A DNA stretch of 17,016 nucleotides, from the NCBI GenBank assembly GCA_002405485.1, contig DHLW01000030.1, positions 1 through 17,016 of the forward strand. The letters run 5' to 3'. Under the pieces are notes generated by a model, which saw nothing but the letters and a program-made list of their open reading frames with translations, had not been told where the DNA came from and ran no database searches. The position numbers and the translations under genes are program-made. The first letter of the stretch is position 1. Each line of letters opens with the position of its first letter. The DNA comes from Phycisphaerales bacterium UBA4658 (GTDB lineage Bacteria; Planctomycetota; Phycisphaerae; Phycisphaerales; UBA1924). Of the stretch, positions 6,050 to 13,124 are shown piece by piece.

Positions 6050-7402
6050 TCAGATCCGCGTCGCGGATGCCTCGCCCGACCGCCGAGCGTTTGTGACCGG
6101 CTCATTCCGGGACAACCCGAATGCGTCATGCACGACGCGGACTGCACGCACGCCGTCGGCCTCGGCGAGGAGGCACGAGATCTTGATCTCGCTGGTGGTG
6201 ATGTTGTGGATGACCACCCCCGCGTCGGCGAGTGCCCGGAACATGGTGGCGGCGACCCCCGGCTGGCTCTGCATGCCGACGCCGATGGCCGAGACCTTCA
6301 CCAGGCCGAGATCGACGCGTCTGCGTCCCTGGCCGAGGTCTCGGAGAACGCCGTCGATGATCGGCTCAACTTCCTGAAGATCCGTCTTCTCGAGCGTGAA
6401 CACGAGGTTGCATCGGTCCCCCGGCTTGGACGCCGAGCCGGTCTCCACCTCGTGCTGGATGATGTCATCGACGCTGATGCCGGCTTCGGCGATCTTCTCG
6501 AAGATCCGGCGCTGCAGCCCGGCGACGTTGGGAAGGTCCTCGAGCGTCACGCGGCCGAGGTCGGTCTTGAGTGCCACCACCGAAATCGCCTGACGCTGCT
6601 CCATACCACCTCCGCTCGTGCGTTCACAGATCAGGGTGCCCGGCCCCACGCGCTGGCTGTGCAGCACCCGGATGGGCATGCCCGGGTTCTTCCCGAGTTC
6701 AACCGAACGCAGGTGCATGACCTTCGCGCCCTGTCCCGCCGCCTCCATCATCTCATCGTACGAGATCGTCTCCAATAGCGAGGCGCTGGCCACGATCCGC
6801 GGGTCGGTCGAGTACACGCCGTCCACGTCGGTGAAGATCTGACACTCCTCGGCGTTGAGCGCCACGGCAAGCGCCACGGCGGTCGTGTCCGAGCCGCCTC
6901 GGCCCAGCGTCGTCACGTCCCCACGCTCGTTCACGCCCTGAAACCCCGCGACCACCGGGATCCGGCCCTGGGCGATCTCCGCGAGCATGCGGGAGTTGTC
7001 CACCATGCGCACCCGGGCCCGCGAGTGCACGCTGTCGGTGTGCACGCCCGCCTGCTGACCAGTCAGCGAGACCGCCTCCTGGCCCATCTCGCGCAGGCAC
7101 ATGGCCACAAGCGCGATCGAGACTTGCTCACCCGTGGCCAGCAGTTGATCCAGCTCCCGCCTGCTCGGATTCGCCGAGCACCGCCCGGCGAGTTCCAGGA
7201 GGTCGTCGGTGGTATCGCCCATCGCCGACACCACCACGACCATGCGGTGCCCTCGCGAGGCCGCGTCGATCACCCGCGAGCAGCACGCACGGATGCGGTC
7301 GGGATTCGCGACCGACGAGCCCCCGAACTTCTGCACGATGATCGAGCCCGGCGAAGACCCGGTTCCGGAAACAACTCGTCCCTGTGTCTGAACGCTGACC
7401 AC
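6050..7402 (-). CDS. lysC: Aspartokinase with two C-terminal ACT domains
   Basis: 450 residues. Phosphorylates L-aspartate with ATP, the committed step toward lysine, threonine, methionine and diaminopimelate. The kinase domain shows KFGGSS (Lys25-Ser30), VVVSAMGDTTDDLL (about 57-69), the TTLGRGGSDTTA segment (164-175) and FTDVDGVYSTDPR (190-202). Two ACT domains follow (about 284-350 and 367-430), typical of feedback control by lysine and/or threonine. The C-terminus has a roughly 20-residue extension ending SATRI. The GTG start is chosen because GAGGG lies just upstream; it leaves a 24-residue extension before KFGGSS. An in-frame GTG in IIVQKFGG would give the usual short N-terminus but lacks a ribosome binding site. 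The QueC-like gene lies 195 bases upstream on the same strand. Which aspartokinase isoform this is cannot be told, so the symbol is nominal. Confidence 0.95.
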   Translation of the reverse strand: MVSVQTQGRVVSGTGSSPGSIIVQKFGGSSVANPDRIRACCSRVIDAASRGHRMVVVVSAMGDTTDDLLELAGRCSANPSRRELDQLLATGEQVSIALVAMCLREMGQEAVSLTGQQAGVHTDSVHSRARVRMVDNSRMLAEIAQGRIPVVAGFQGVNERGDVTTLGRGGSDTTAVALAVALNAEECQIFTDVDGVYSTDPRIVASASLLETISYDEMMEAAGQGAKVMHLRSVELGKNPGMPIRVLHSQRVGPGTLICERTSGGGMEQRQAISVVALKTDLGRVTLEDLPNVAGLQRRIFEKIAEAGISVDDIIQHEVETGSASKPGDRCNLVFTLEKTDLQEVEPIIDGVLRDLGQGRRRVDLGLVKVSAIGVGMQSQPGVAATMFRALADAGVVIHNITTSEIKISCLLAEADGVRAVRVVHDAFGLSRNEPVTNARRSGEASATRI

Positions 7403-7576
7403 GTCAAGCCCTCGATGTTGGCCCGCCGGCCTCGGCTCCGACCCGGCAGGGTGCTGTCTGCTGCAAACACCAGATGACTGTCTGTATCGGCGACCGCCCC
7501 GGCACAGGCCCACTGCTCGGGCATGACCAGCCGATCGGCGTGCCACCCGCGGCCCGTGATCGGACCTGTTCAAGGG

Positions 7577-7604
7577 GGCCTCTGAGCGTCGGCACGCTCA
7601 GGCC
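7577..7604 (-). terminator. Hairpin overlapping the stop codon of the QueC-like gene
   Basis: Inverted repeat TGAGCGT (7583-7589) / ACGCTCA (7594-7600) over a CGGC loop, extended by GGCC (7577-7580) / GGCC (7601-7604) with two unpaired bases. The stem includes the TGA stop codon (7598-7600). No T-run follows on the minus strand. It probably separates the QueC-like transcript from aspartokinase. Confidence 0.4.
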
Positions 7605-8317
7605 GTCTGTTTCTGTTTCAGGTCGACCGGGCCGCCGGTGAGCACCGCGACATCCAGGGTTCCCGCCGGGTCGACGGTTCGAAACGCCTCTCGCCAGCGC
7701 ATGCACGCCGAACAATGGCCGCAGGGGCCCGGCTGCTCGTTCAGGCACCACCACGCCGATTGGACGGGCACATCCATGTCCAGCGCAAGCTCCAGCAACT
7801 GGGAGTCGTTCAGATCCGCGTACGGCGTCTCGATCGCGATGGTCTGATCACCCAGTCGCTGCATGTCCAGGCCGATGAGCTGCCCGACCAGCAGGGCCCG
7901 ATCGCAGATGTCCGCGAGATTGGCCAGGTCGACCTCGGCGGCGGCACCGGCGTGGATGGGCCAGACCACCCGATCCAGCCCCAGCGTGATCGCTTCCAGC
8001 ACCGCCGACATGAGCATGCTCGATTGCCGCGCGCCTGCCACGATGTGCTCGCCCAGGCCGGCGATGCCCGCTACGGGCGAATCACACCGGATCATCTGCC
8101 GTTCGCTCACGCCCGCCAGACGGCACATCTCCACGTGCCGCGCGACGGCCTGGCGGCGCGGCACGCGCGCCGGTCGATCGTCGCCCGGGAAATAGGCCAT
8201 GGGCAGTTTCCGATCCTCCGGGGCTCCCCTGGCTCGCATGACGCCCTCGGCCCAGCAGGCCACCAGGCCGGGGATCGACCCGTGGTGGATGACAAGCGAG
8301 GAGCCAAGGCGGTCCAT
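7598..8317 (-). CDS. QueC-like protein with degenerate PP-loop
   Basis: 239 residues resembling QueC, the ATP-dependent 7-cyano-7-deazaguanine synthase, in length and order of elements. The C-terminus keeps the zinc-type cysteine pattern C191-x7-C199-x2-C202-x2-C205 in WWCLNEQPGPCGHCSAC. A TPYADLNDSQLLELALDMDVP segment fits the QueC TPL...SKAE...ALGVP region. However, the N-terminal SGGxDS nucleotide loop, essential in PP-loop enzymes, is replaced by HHGSIPG (11-17); VPxRN has become AGARQ (94-98); and the YPDCR substrate motif is absent. It is therefore unlikely to be a normal preQ0 synthase. The ATG chosen gives nine residues of lead-in before the loop, as in QueC. There is no Shine-Dalgarno site, but TATCCT lies six bases upstream. 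Function unknown. It lies 43 bases downstream of the TPR gene. Confidence 0.7.
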   Translation of the reverse strand: MDRLGSSLVIHHGSIPGLVACWAEGVMRARGAPEDRKLPMAYFPGDDRPARVPRRQAVARHVEMCRLAGVSERQMIRCDSPVAGIAGLGEHIVAGARQSSMLMSAVLEAITLGLDRVVWPIHAGAAAEVDLANLADICDRALLVGQLIGLDMQRLGDQTIAIETPYADLNDSQLLELALDMDVPVQSAWWCLNEQPGPCGHCSACMRWREAFRTVDPAGTLDVAVLTGGPVDLKQKQTA

Positions 8318-8323
8318 GACCGA

Positions 8324-8329
8324 AGGATA
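8324..8329 (-). promoter_or_regulatory. -10-like box of a probably leaderless QueC-like mRNA
   Basis: On the minus strand TATCCT (8329-8324) ends six bases before the ATG at 8317, with no Shine-Dalgarno sequence between. The spacing equals that of TACACT before the YhaM-like gene. No convincing -35 box is seen. It lies in the 43-base gap after the TPR gene, so the QueC-like gene may have its own promoter. Confidence 0.3.
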
Positions 8330-8360
8330 TCGGACCATGCTCCGGCGACGCTTCAGGATT

Positions 8361-10079
8361 TCATCCGGGGCGTCCGGGCTTGGGAGCGCACAGGCAACTC
8401 GCATGCGGGGTGATGTCGGCGGTCGACCAGGCTTTGGCCAGCCGGGCGCGCGTCGCCGCGCTGTCTGCGGATTTGCCCTGTGCATCCTGGGCCTTGGCCA
8501 GCCCTGTCAAGGCCCACCCGTTCTCAGGCCAGCGTTTGAGATCCTCGAGGTACACGGCCTCCGCCTCCGCCGGCCGGCCCGCATCCATGAGCACCGCACC
8601 CAGCGGATGCCGGACGGGCAGCGTCCAGTCCGGGGGCTCCATGTACATGAGCGTGTCCTCGATCGCGACCGCCCGCCGAAGTTCGGTCTCGGCGGAGGAA
8701 AAGTCACCCCGGGCGTACGCGATTTCACCCAAGAGCATGTGCCGAGCAAGGTCCAGCACCCGCCGAGCCGGGTTGATCTGTGCGATCGCGGACTCCGGCA
8801 CCCTGGCATAGGCGGCTTCGAATGCGGCCGACTCTGCCTGGGCCTCGTCAACCCGGCCCAGGGCCGCAAGAGCCACGGCGCGGTTGAAGCGCCACATTGC
8901 GGTTGTGTAGGGCAGGTGTTCCGGGGGCGCGGGAAGGTCGAGGATCTCGCGCCACTTGCCGAAGCGCTTGAGCGCATCCATGTGCATGGTCATGTACCCA
9001 TCGATGGCGCTCGCATTGGATCGCACCCAGTCTGGAGGAAAGGCGTTCACCGCGTCCTTGGAACTGGCCAGGGCCTCCCGCTCCCGCCCGAGCATCATGC
9101 ACGCAAACGCGAGAAAGCCCTCGTTGTGCTGCATGTAGAGCCGGTAGAAGTCCTGCTTGGGCGAGAGCTGGCGATAGCGCTTGTCCGCCGCGATCGCCCG
9201 CCGATTCGTCTCCGCCGCCAGTTCGTACTTCCCAAGCCGCAGATCGATGTGCGAGGGCATGTGGACCAGGTGGCTCGACATCGGCACCAGCGAGCGGAGC
9301 GTGTCGGCCGCGGCGACGGCGCGTTCGGCTTGGGCCGAGGCCTCCACGGCGTGAATGTACAGGTGGCACGCGCCCGGATGCGTCGGGTTCAGGCGCAGCG
9401 CGTGCTCGATGACCGTGATGATCTCCGGCGTTCGCCCCTTGGCTTGTCCCTCCAGCGTCCACAGGTCCCACGGCTGCAAGTCCATGAGCGCCTCGGCGTA
9501 CAGCGTGGCGACGTCGGCGTCGGCCGGGAAGGACTGGTACACGCGCTGCATCGCCGCTGCGTACGCCTCGTCCAGCGGCCGCCGATCGTCCGGCGCGGGC
9601 CAGGCGTATCGGGCCGCAAGAGCGTCGATCAGGGCGCGATGCACCGGCGATGCCCCGTCACGCAGACGCCGTGCCTGCTCAAGCGCCGCCCATGCCGCCT
9701 GCGATCGCTCCAGGGGCATCACCGGGTTGTTGATGTGCGGGCCGTGGCAGAGCGCCACACCCCACCAGGCCATCGCCAACTCCGGGTCAAGCTCACCGGC
9801 TTTGGTGAACGAGCGGATCGCCTCATCGTGATTGAACGCGTACGTCCAGGTCAGCCCCTGATCGAAGTACCGCTGCGCCAGTGTCGAGTCGGTCTCCACG
9901 GGCCGATGCAGCGGGCCCATGCCGGTAAAGAGCTGGGCCCGGCTCTCGGCAGGTCTCATCTGAGAGCTGTCCGTGCCCGACGAAGCGCACCCTGGCATCG
10001 GTCCGGCGATCAGCCCCAGGGATCCGACGACAATCAACGCGAATCCCGCAGGTCGAGCGATGCGACGTCCGTGGTTCAT
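8361..10079 (-). CDS. TPR-repeat protein, probable lipoprotein
   Basis: 572 residues. A hydrophobic N-terminal segment (residues 11-27) before Cys31 (MPGC, a weak lipobox) suggests export and possible lipid anchoring. The rest is helical repeats of TPR type, clearest at about 67-115 (RYFDQGLTWTYAFNHDEAIRSF), 280-300 (GKYELAAETNRRAIAAD), 395-425 and 450-545. Conserved-looking His/Cys clusters punctuate it: CHGPH (111-115), HPGACHLYIH (234-243) and HLVHMPSH (270-277). These recur in a family of bacterial TPR proteins that I recognise by this pattern but that has no established function. The start is set by AAGGAGG four bases before the ATG; the longer upstream frame is rejected because it has no export signal. 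The C-terminus carries a Cys-Leu-Cys. It lies downstream of the permease gene. Confidence 0.85.
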   Translation of the reverse strand: MNHGRRIARPAGFALIVVGSLGLIAGPMPGCASSGTDSSQMRPAESRAQLFTGMGPLHRPVETDSTLAQRYFDQGLTWTYAFNHDEAIRSFTKAGELDPELAMAWWGVALCHGPHINNPVMPLERSQAAWAALEQARRLRDGASPVHRALIDALAARYAWPAPDDRRPLDEAYAAAMQRVYQSFPADADVATLYAEALMDLQPWDLWTLEGQAKGRTPEIITVIEHALRLNPTHPGACHLYIHAVEASAQAERAVAAADTLRSLVPMSSHLVHMPSHIDLRLGKYELAAETNRRAIAADKRYRQLSPKQDFYRLYMQHNEGFLAFACMMLGREREALASSKDAVNAFPPDWVRSNASAIDGYMTMHMDALKRFGKWREILDLPAPPEHLPYTTAMWRFNRAVALAALGRVDEAQAESAAFEAAYARVPESAIAQINPARRVLDLARHMLLGEIAYARGDFSSAETELRRAVAIEDTLMYMEPPDWTLPVRHPLGAVLMDAGRPAEAEAVYLEDLKRWPENGWALTGLAKAQDAQGKSADSAATRARLAKAWSTADITPHASCLCAPKPGRPG

Positions 10080-10225
10080 GGATCCTCCTTGCTCTCGGCT
10101 CTGGTCGAGGTCGTACCTGCACTCAGGACAACCCCCATCCCTCCACCTTGAGAGTCCCACGAGCGGTCGGCACGAACGCATGTCCGACACGCGCCGAGTC
10201 TTGCGGCGGAATCGGTGATTGTGAA

Positions 10226-11704
10226 CTATTCGCGCCCGATGGGCAGCACGTCCGACGCCTCGCCCCGGGCCCAGGCCTTCAGACGGGGCCAGAACAGTTC
10301 CTTCATGAGGATCCGGAGGCATGCGGCCACGGGAATCGCCAGCAGCAGCCCGTACACGCCGGCCAGCGCGCCGCCCGCGAGTGAAGCGAAGACGATCGTC
10401 GGTATGGCCAGGTCCGTGGCCTTGCCCTGAATCGTCGGGCTGAGCACCCAATCGTCGAGAACCTGCGCGATCATGTAGATCGCGATCGGCGCTGCGAGGA
10501 TGTACCACCATCCGCCGCTCGCCGCGGCGAGTTCCGGGGCGAAGATCGGTCCCTTGACGCCCTCCAGCCACATGAGCAGCATCGCGATCGGAACGCCCAC
10601 CCCATGGATGTACGGGACCAGGAACAGCGTTCCGACCAGCGGCCCGAGCACCAGCGGCGCGGGCACCCCGGCGAGCCAGTACAGCAAGGTGAGCGTGACG
10701 GCGAGGATGAAGCTGATGGTCACCCGCCCGCGGACGAACCCGGCGATGGCCCGGTCCATCTGACCGAGGATGTCCTGTACCCTGGTGCGTCGAGCGTCGG
10801 GCACGAAGCGCTGCCAGGTCTCCTGCACCTGACCCCAGCCGGTGGACATGAAGTAGAAGAAGACCGCCGCGAGCCCGGCCTGAAAGACGATCAGCCCGAA
10901 CGAGCCGAGTGTCGAGAGCGCGGCCCGGGCCGCGTCGGCGCCACCCGTGGCGACGGTGCGGCCGACGGTCGCCGAGATGTCTCCGATGTGCGTTCCCAGC
11001 CAGTCAACGATCGATCTGGCCAGGTCGCGCGTCGACTGCCCGTCGGTCAGTCGATCGATCATTCCGACGCCGCCCTCCGCGGCATCCTGGACGGGCTGGC
11101 CATCTGCGCCGGTGGCGGTCAACGGCGGTGTCGTGCCGGCGCCGGGCTGCGATGGCGCCGCAGCGCCAGGCGTGAGCGAGTCGCCGATGTTCGGCTTTGG
11201 CGCCGGCGGTTGATCAACCAGAAAGTCGCGAATCTCCCGCCACGCGCCGGTGGGGACCGCGTCGCGGAGCTGATCGTCCTTGGGTGACGCCACGGACTTC
11301 TGCACCCGAGACAGGTTTCCGGCCAGATCTCGCACCGCTTTGGCGCCCTGAGCCACGGCGAATCCCGCGCCAAGCGTGACCGGCAGAACAACGATCACGC
11401 CCGCGAGTGTGATGATCCCTATGGCAGCGACCCGTCGCGAGCAGACGCCGCGCGTTCGCAGCCAGCGCACCAGCGGCTCAAACAGGTACGCGAGCGCCAG
11501 CCCCAGGAGCAGCGGCACCGTCACGACCCGGATGAGGTACCCCACATAGACCACGCCGATGATCGCCGCGATCACCAGCAGATCGCGGACCCACTGGATC
11601 TGCCAGACGTGCAGGGACGCCCATCGCGGTCGATCCGCGATGCCGTGCGCGGTCGCGGACCTCGCGGGGGTCTGGGCGGAAGGATGGTCTGGAGCGTCAG
11701 CCAC
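10226..11704 (-). CDS. AI-2E/PerM family permease
   Basis: 492 residues, inner-membrane protein. Hydrophobic segments lie at about 41-75, 91-118, 265-286, 328-345, 348-381, 399-414 and 432-465. The family signature is strong near the C-terminus: LDDWVLSPTIQGKATDLAIP (416-435), then AGGALAGVYGLLLAIPVAA (443-461). Members transport varied small molecules; TqsA affects autoinducer-2 and others are Na+/H+ antiporters, so the substrate is open. An unusual Pro/Ala/Gly/Thr-rich stretch (about 165-212) interrupts the domain after the second membrane pair. The 30-residue N-terminus is polar and low in complexity. The start is GTG at 11704 with no clear Shine-Dalgarno site; TAGCGT nine bases upstream may be a -10 box. 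It sits 75 bases after the secretin-N-like gene on the same strand. Confidence 0.9.
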   Translation of the reverse strand: MADAPDHPSAQTPARSATAHGIADRPRWASLHVWQIQWVRDLLVIAAIIGVVYVGYLIRVVTVPLLLGLALAYLFEPLVRWLRTRGVCSRRVAAIGIITLAGVIVVLPVTLGAGFAVAQGAKAVRDLAGNLSRVQKSVASPKDDQLRDAVPTGAWREIRDFLVDQPPAPKPNIGDSLTPGAAAPSQPGAGTTPPLTATGADGQPVQDAAEGGVGMIDRLTDGQSTRDLARSIVDWLGTHIGDISATVGRTVATGGADAARAALSTLGSFGLIVFQAGLAAVFFYFMSTGWGQVQETWQRFVPDARRTRVQDILGQMDRAIAGFVRGRVTISFILAVTLTLLYWLAGVPAPLVLGPLVGTLFLVPYIHGVGVPIAMLLMWLEGVKGPIFAPELAAASGGWWYILAAPIAIYMIAQVLDDWVLSPTIQGKATDLAIPTIVFASLAGGALAGVYGLLLAIPVAACLRILMKELFWPRLKAWARGEASDVLPIGRE

Positions 11705-11779
11705 GTGCGGGAGACGCTACCACGGCGGGGCACGGATGTCGAGCCGCGACCTTGGGGTGCGACGACATGACTCTCGGCC

Positions 11780-12745
11780 TCAGGGCTTGCTGCCCGAGCC
11801 GCCTTGACCGGAGGGTTTGGGACCCGCCGGCACACTGGGTGCGCCAACGACCTGCCCGCCGACGACGGCGCCCTGCGGCACCCGCCGGATCTGGTCGATG
11901 ACGCTCTGACCGGTGTCCATGTCGAGCGTGACGTACCGGCGCTTCTTTTCACCGCTCACGAGCTTGGTGGTGGTGCTCGGCCAGTAGGGGTATCCGTTGA
12001 TCTGGCGGTGGATGTAGTCGGGGGCGTTGATGATGAGTACGCCGTTGAACTCGCGGACGCTCGCGGCCTCGCCGCCGTTGTCCGTCCACTGGTTGGGCTC
12101 GACGATGGAGGTGATGAGATCGATGACTCGGCGGACGCGGGCCTCGCGATCGGGGCCGGTGTTCTGATTGTTATTGGTGTCGTCGCCGGTGAAGGGGCTG
12201 CCGCCGCCGCCGCCCTGGTTGGACTGCAGGACCGTGTTCAGGTCGATCTGCGGGACATCGGCGTACCGAGGGATGACGTGAAGCAGGTCGTTGATGTCGT
12301 ACATGACCACACGCCGAGACTTGTTCAGGACGTCCTTGGGCCCGATCTCGATCGTGCCGAGTGAGGACATCTGCCAGGCGTTCTCCTGGAAGTCGACCTT
12401 GGCCTTCTCCAGAACGGCCTCGAGGACGTACAACGCGGGCTGATTGTCGATGTTCAGCGTGATGAGTTTCTCTTTGTCCAGCCCGACGGTGTTGTCACCC
12501 GTCCAGATCGGTTCGATGTCGGCTTGTGTGGTCTCCTTGATGAACGTGACGACGTCCTCAAGCCGGGTCTTGTCGACCTTGAGCGAGATCCGCCGCTGCA
12601 GTTTCAGGAGCGTGGCCCGCTCTGGGCGGATGCTCTCGATCACCTGAGCTTCGCCCTGCGCCGGAGTCTGAGCGAGAGCCGCCGTGCCCGAGACACTCAG
12701 GACCAGACCTGCACAACCGATCATGATGTACGACGCACGTGCCAT
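11780..12745 (-). CDS. Exported protein with short secretin/TonB N-terminal (STN)-like domain
   Basis: 321 residues. A signal peptide with a hydrophobic core (about 5-22) ends in ALAQ, so the mature protein is probably periplasmic. Residues 50-120 resemble an STN domain (ISLKVDKTRLEDVVTFIKE, then LITLNIDNQPALYVLEAVLEKA), as found at the front of type II/III secretins. A second unit follows (VMYDINDLLHVIPRYADVPQ, then VIDLITSIVEPNQWTDNGGEAASVREF and INAPDYIHRQI), typical of planctomycetal secretin-like proteins. A Gly/Asn-rich linker lies near 180-200 and the tail is Pro/Gly/Ser-rich. The secretin beta-barrel is missing, so it is not a pore by itself. The ATG has GGAG five bases upstream; the GTG two codons earlier overlaps that site. 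Function unknown. Confidence 0.8.
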   Translation of the reverse strand: MARASYIMIGCAGLVLSVSGTAALAQTPAQGEAQVIESIRPERATLLKLQRRISLKVDKTRLEDVVTFIKETTQADIEPIWTGDNTVGLDKEKLITLNIDNQPALYVLEAVLEKAKVDFQENAWQMSSLGTIEIGPKDVLNKSRRVVMYDINDLLHVIPRYADVPQIDLNTVLQSNQGGGGGSPFTGDDTNNNQNTGPDREARVRRVIDLITSIVEPNQWTDNGGEAASVREFNGVLIINAPDYIHRQINGYPYWPSTTTKLVSGEKKRRYVTLDMDTGQSVIDQIRRVPQGAVVGGQVVGAPSVPAGPKPSGQGGSGSKP

Positions 12746-12840
12746 GTGCACTCCCTGTTGACGAGGCCAGTTGCCTGGGTCGATCCGTCGAACCCCTGTA
12801 CCAACGCTCCACTGCCGACAGCCCGCGTTGCCCGCCCTCC

Positions 12841-12871
12841 CAAGTCACCCCAAAGTCACCCCAGGTCGCCC
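12841..12871. repeat. Three tandem 10-11-base units (CAAGTCACCC-like)
   Basis: CAAGTCACCC (12841-12850), CAAAGTCACCC (12851-12861) and CAGGTCGCCC (12862-12871) lie head to tail, about one helical turn apart. They are about 100 bases upstream of the STN-like gene start on its template side. Same-face spacing is typical of direct-repeat regulator sites; the regulator is unknown. Confidence 0.5.
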
Positions 12872-12988
12872 TCGTTCGAAACCCTCGCCGACCTGGAGTT
12901 CCGAGCAGAGCACCGATCTGGAGTGGATCGGACGGACATGTCGGATCCCGCACAGAAGTATGACGCTCGAAGGGTCGTCTGGTTCCCT

Positions 12989-13005
12989 GATTGACCCGGT
13001 CAATC
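12989..13005. promoter_or_regulatory. 17-base operator-like palindrome
   Basis: GATTGACC (12989-12996) and GGTCAATC (12998-13005) are perfect inverted copies around a single C. A further TTGACC lies at 13010-13015. The symmetry and length fit a dimeric transcription-factor site. Position between divergent genes supports a regulatory role; which gene it serves is unknown. Confidence 0.45.
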
Positions 13006-13011
13006 TGTCTT

Positions 13012-13042
13012 GACCTTCGTTTCGGCAAACCAAGCGAAGGTC
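13012..13042. other. 11-pair hairpin in the carboxypeptidase upstream region
   Basis: GACCTTCGTTT (13012-13022) pairs with AAGCGAAGGTC (13032-13042), including one T-G wobble, over the nine-base loop CGGCAAACC. It starts seven bases after the palindrome and ends five bases before the first arm of the alternative stem. Either a leader RNA structure or a second protein-binding inverted repeat. Confidence 0.35.
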
Positions 13043-13091
13043 TTGCCCAGGGAGGCGGCGATGGGGGGCTGAGGGAAACAGCTCGCCACGC

Positions 13092-13124
13092 CCCTGGACT
13101 GTAGGACGCAACGCCAGGGTTTTT
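13092..13124 (+). terminator. Intrinsic terminator with T5 tail, no plus-strand gene upstream
   Basis: CCCTGG (13092-13097) pairs with CCAGGG (13114-13119) across a 16-base loop and is followed directly by five Ts (13120-13124). This is the only hairpin with a clear T-run I found in the window. No plus-strand coding gene lies between it and the divergent STN-like gene, so it would end either a small RNA or an early carboxypeptidase leader. An upstream CCAGGG (13047-13052) can compete for the same CCCTGG. Confidence 0.45.

Noticed and set aside
6053..6068. ATCCGCG-T-CGCGGAT inverted repeat
   Set aside because: It lies within the last codons of aspartokinase; a one-base centre cannot form an RNA loop of that size and coding constraint explains the sequence well enough.
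7598..8317. Membership of the QueC-like protein in a defence system (Qat or CBASS type)
   Set aside because: None of the partner genes (QatA, QatB, QatD, CD-NTase, effector, E1/E2-like proteins) is nearby; the neighbours are aspartokinase and a TPR protein, and the PP-loop needed for those activities is missing.
8199..10151. A 650-codon plus-strand open frame over the TPR and QueC-like genes
   Set aside because: Its composition is that of an antisense shadow, it spans two well-supported genes and it lacks a ribosome binding site or any recognisable domain.
12872..12884. tRNA T-loop-like GTTCGAAAC
   Set aside because: The flanking bases do not form a T-stem and no acceptor, D or anticodon arm can be drawn around it. 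The GTTCGAAATC near 3314 fails in the same way.
12739..13013. Small plus-strand frames (74 and 80 codons) in the divergent region
   Set aside because: No Shine-Dalgarno site, no protein-like composition, and both begin at or near the start of the divergent STN-like gene.
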